Virus record (IMG/VR): IMGVR_UViG_3300045534_000037
Location: 1-37,297 of that record
From: a virus
Length of the DNA: 37,297 nt
Reading direction: 5' to 3' (one strand)
The position numbers and the translations under genes were made by a program. Numbering within the stretch: position 1 is the stretch's first letter; each line of letters opens with the position of its first letter. A model generated the notes under the pieces. It made no database searches and was not told where the DNA came from. It saw nothing but the letters and a program-made list of their open reading frames with translations. Shown here one piece after another: positions 36,907 to 37,297 of this stretch.

Positions 36907-37297
36907 ATGGCAAATAATTTGCTTACCATTGACATGATCACCCGGAAAATTCAGGAAATTCTTGAAAATAACTTGGTGCTCACCCGTAACGTTAACCGCC
37001 AGTACGACGACTCGTTTGCCGTTGAAGGCGCAAAAATCGGCTCCACGCTGCGTATCCGTCTGCCGGACCGCGCTCTGGTGACTGACGGTGCCGCTCTGCA
37101 AACGCAAGACGACAACGAGCAATACACCACGCTGTCGGTTGCTTCGCAAAAGCATATCGGCATCAACTTTACGTCCGCTGAACTCACCATGCAGTTGGAC
37201 GATTTTGCCGACCGCGTGTTGAAACCTCGTATTAGCCAACTGGCGTCTTCTATTGATGCTGATGTGGCGAACGCTTACAAGTTCATTGGGAACAGCG
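36907..37297 (+). CDS. major capsid (coat) protein, N-terminal part
   Basis: A 130-residue start of the coat protein, open at the window end. It begins MANNLLTIDMITRKIQEILE; the AAGGA before the ATG supports the start. Its codons from 37048 on repeat those at 1-250, so the gene continues at the window start. Three synonymous third-base differences separate the two copies. Confidence 0.88.
   Translation, partial: MANNLLTIDMITRKIQEILENNLVLTRNVNRQYDDSFAVEGAKIGSTLRIRLPDRALVTDGAALQTQDDNEQYTTLSVASQKHIGINFTSAELTMQLDDFADRVLKPRISQLASSIDADVANAYKFIGNS
37048..37297 (+). repeat. terminal overlap, right copy
   Basis: Right copy of the 250-base overlap. The three differences from the left copy are all at third codon positions and silent (Ala, Ser, Phe). 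Confidence 0.9.

Noticed and set aside
1-37297. Integrase, attachment site or lysogeny repressor, reverse transcriptase with variable repeat, CRISPR array, tRNA genes
   Set aside because: I looked for each and saw no recognisable motif or structure. The short HTH proteins are too small for a CI-type repressor. A tRNA scan was not possible by eye for all regions.

Overview
This window is an essentially complete genome of a short-tailed (podovirus-type) DNA phage with a P22-like morphogenesis block, laid out as a circle that was cut inside the coat protein gene. The first 250 bases recur as the last 250 bases with three silent differences, so the unit genome is about 37,047 bp. The host cannot be read directly. 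The gene repertoire (VRR-NUC, DUF669, Sak4-type ATPase, DUF3310, HTPGPW proteins, M15 endolysin) and the sigma70-type promoters suggest a Gram-negative, probably proteobacterial host. No integrase, full-length CI-like repressor, tRNA, CRISPR array or insertion sequence was seen. Layout. (1) Plus-strand late region from about 24.0 kb through the window end, wrapping to 12.07 kb: DUF3310 protein, two hydrophobic microproteins, small terminase, small accessory proteins, DNA methyltransferase, large terminase, a basic 47-aa protein, portal, DUF5856 protein, a host-recognition block (798-aa fibre-like protein, coiled-coil protein, pectate-lyase-like tailspike), scaffold, coat, two small decoration-like proteins, gp4-like and gp10-like tail accessory proteins, a possible needle-position protein, a head-binding-type protein, a cupin-like/SET protein, three ejection-type proteins, and a lysis cassette (two paralogous membrane proteins, M15 peptidase, holin-like protein). 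Apart from the host-recognition block inserted between portal and scaffold, this follows the P22 order portal-scaffold-coat-gp4-gp10-gp26-gp7/20/16. (2) Minus-strand early region 21.5 to 12.07 kb: small hypothetical proteins (three with the HTPGPW motif), a Sak4-like ATPase, a DUF669 putative ssDNA-binding protein, a Cas4-like Fe-S nuclease, an SF2 helicase, a VRR-NUC nuclease, a roughly 290-bp non-coding trailer ending in a terminator, then a second promoter and a run of small genes. (3) Between them, at 21.57-21.64 kb, lies a compact divergent switch: two overlapping sigma70 promoters around a perfect inverted repeat. The rightward transcript makes a small Cro-like HTH protein and a primase-helicase. 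A dense GCCCC/GGGGC iteron field behind the primase-helicase is a candidate replication origin. The observations I rate highest are the phage-encoded compact SET domain fused to a cupin-like domain in the virion cluster, the iteron field, the divergent switch, a matched pair of promoter-spacer motifs at 24.0 and 24.84 kb, the structured-looking 14.9-15.2 kb trailer flanked by direct repeats, and the synonymous variation between the two contig ends.
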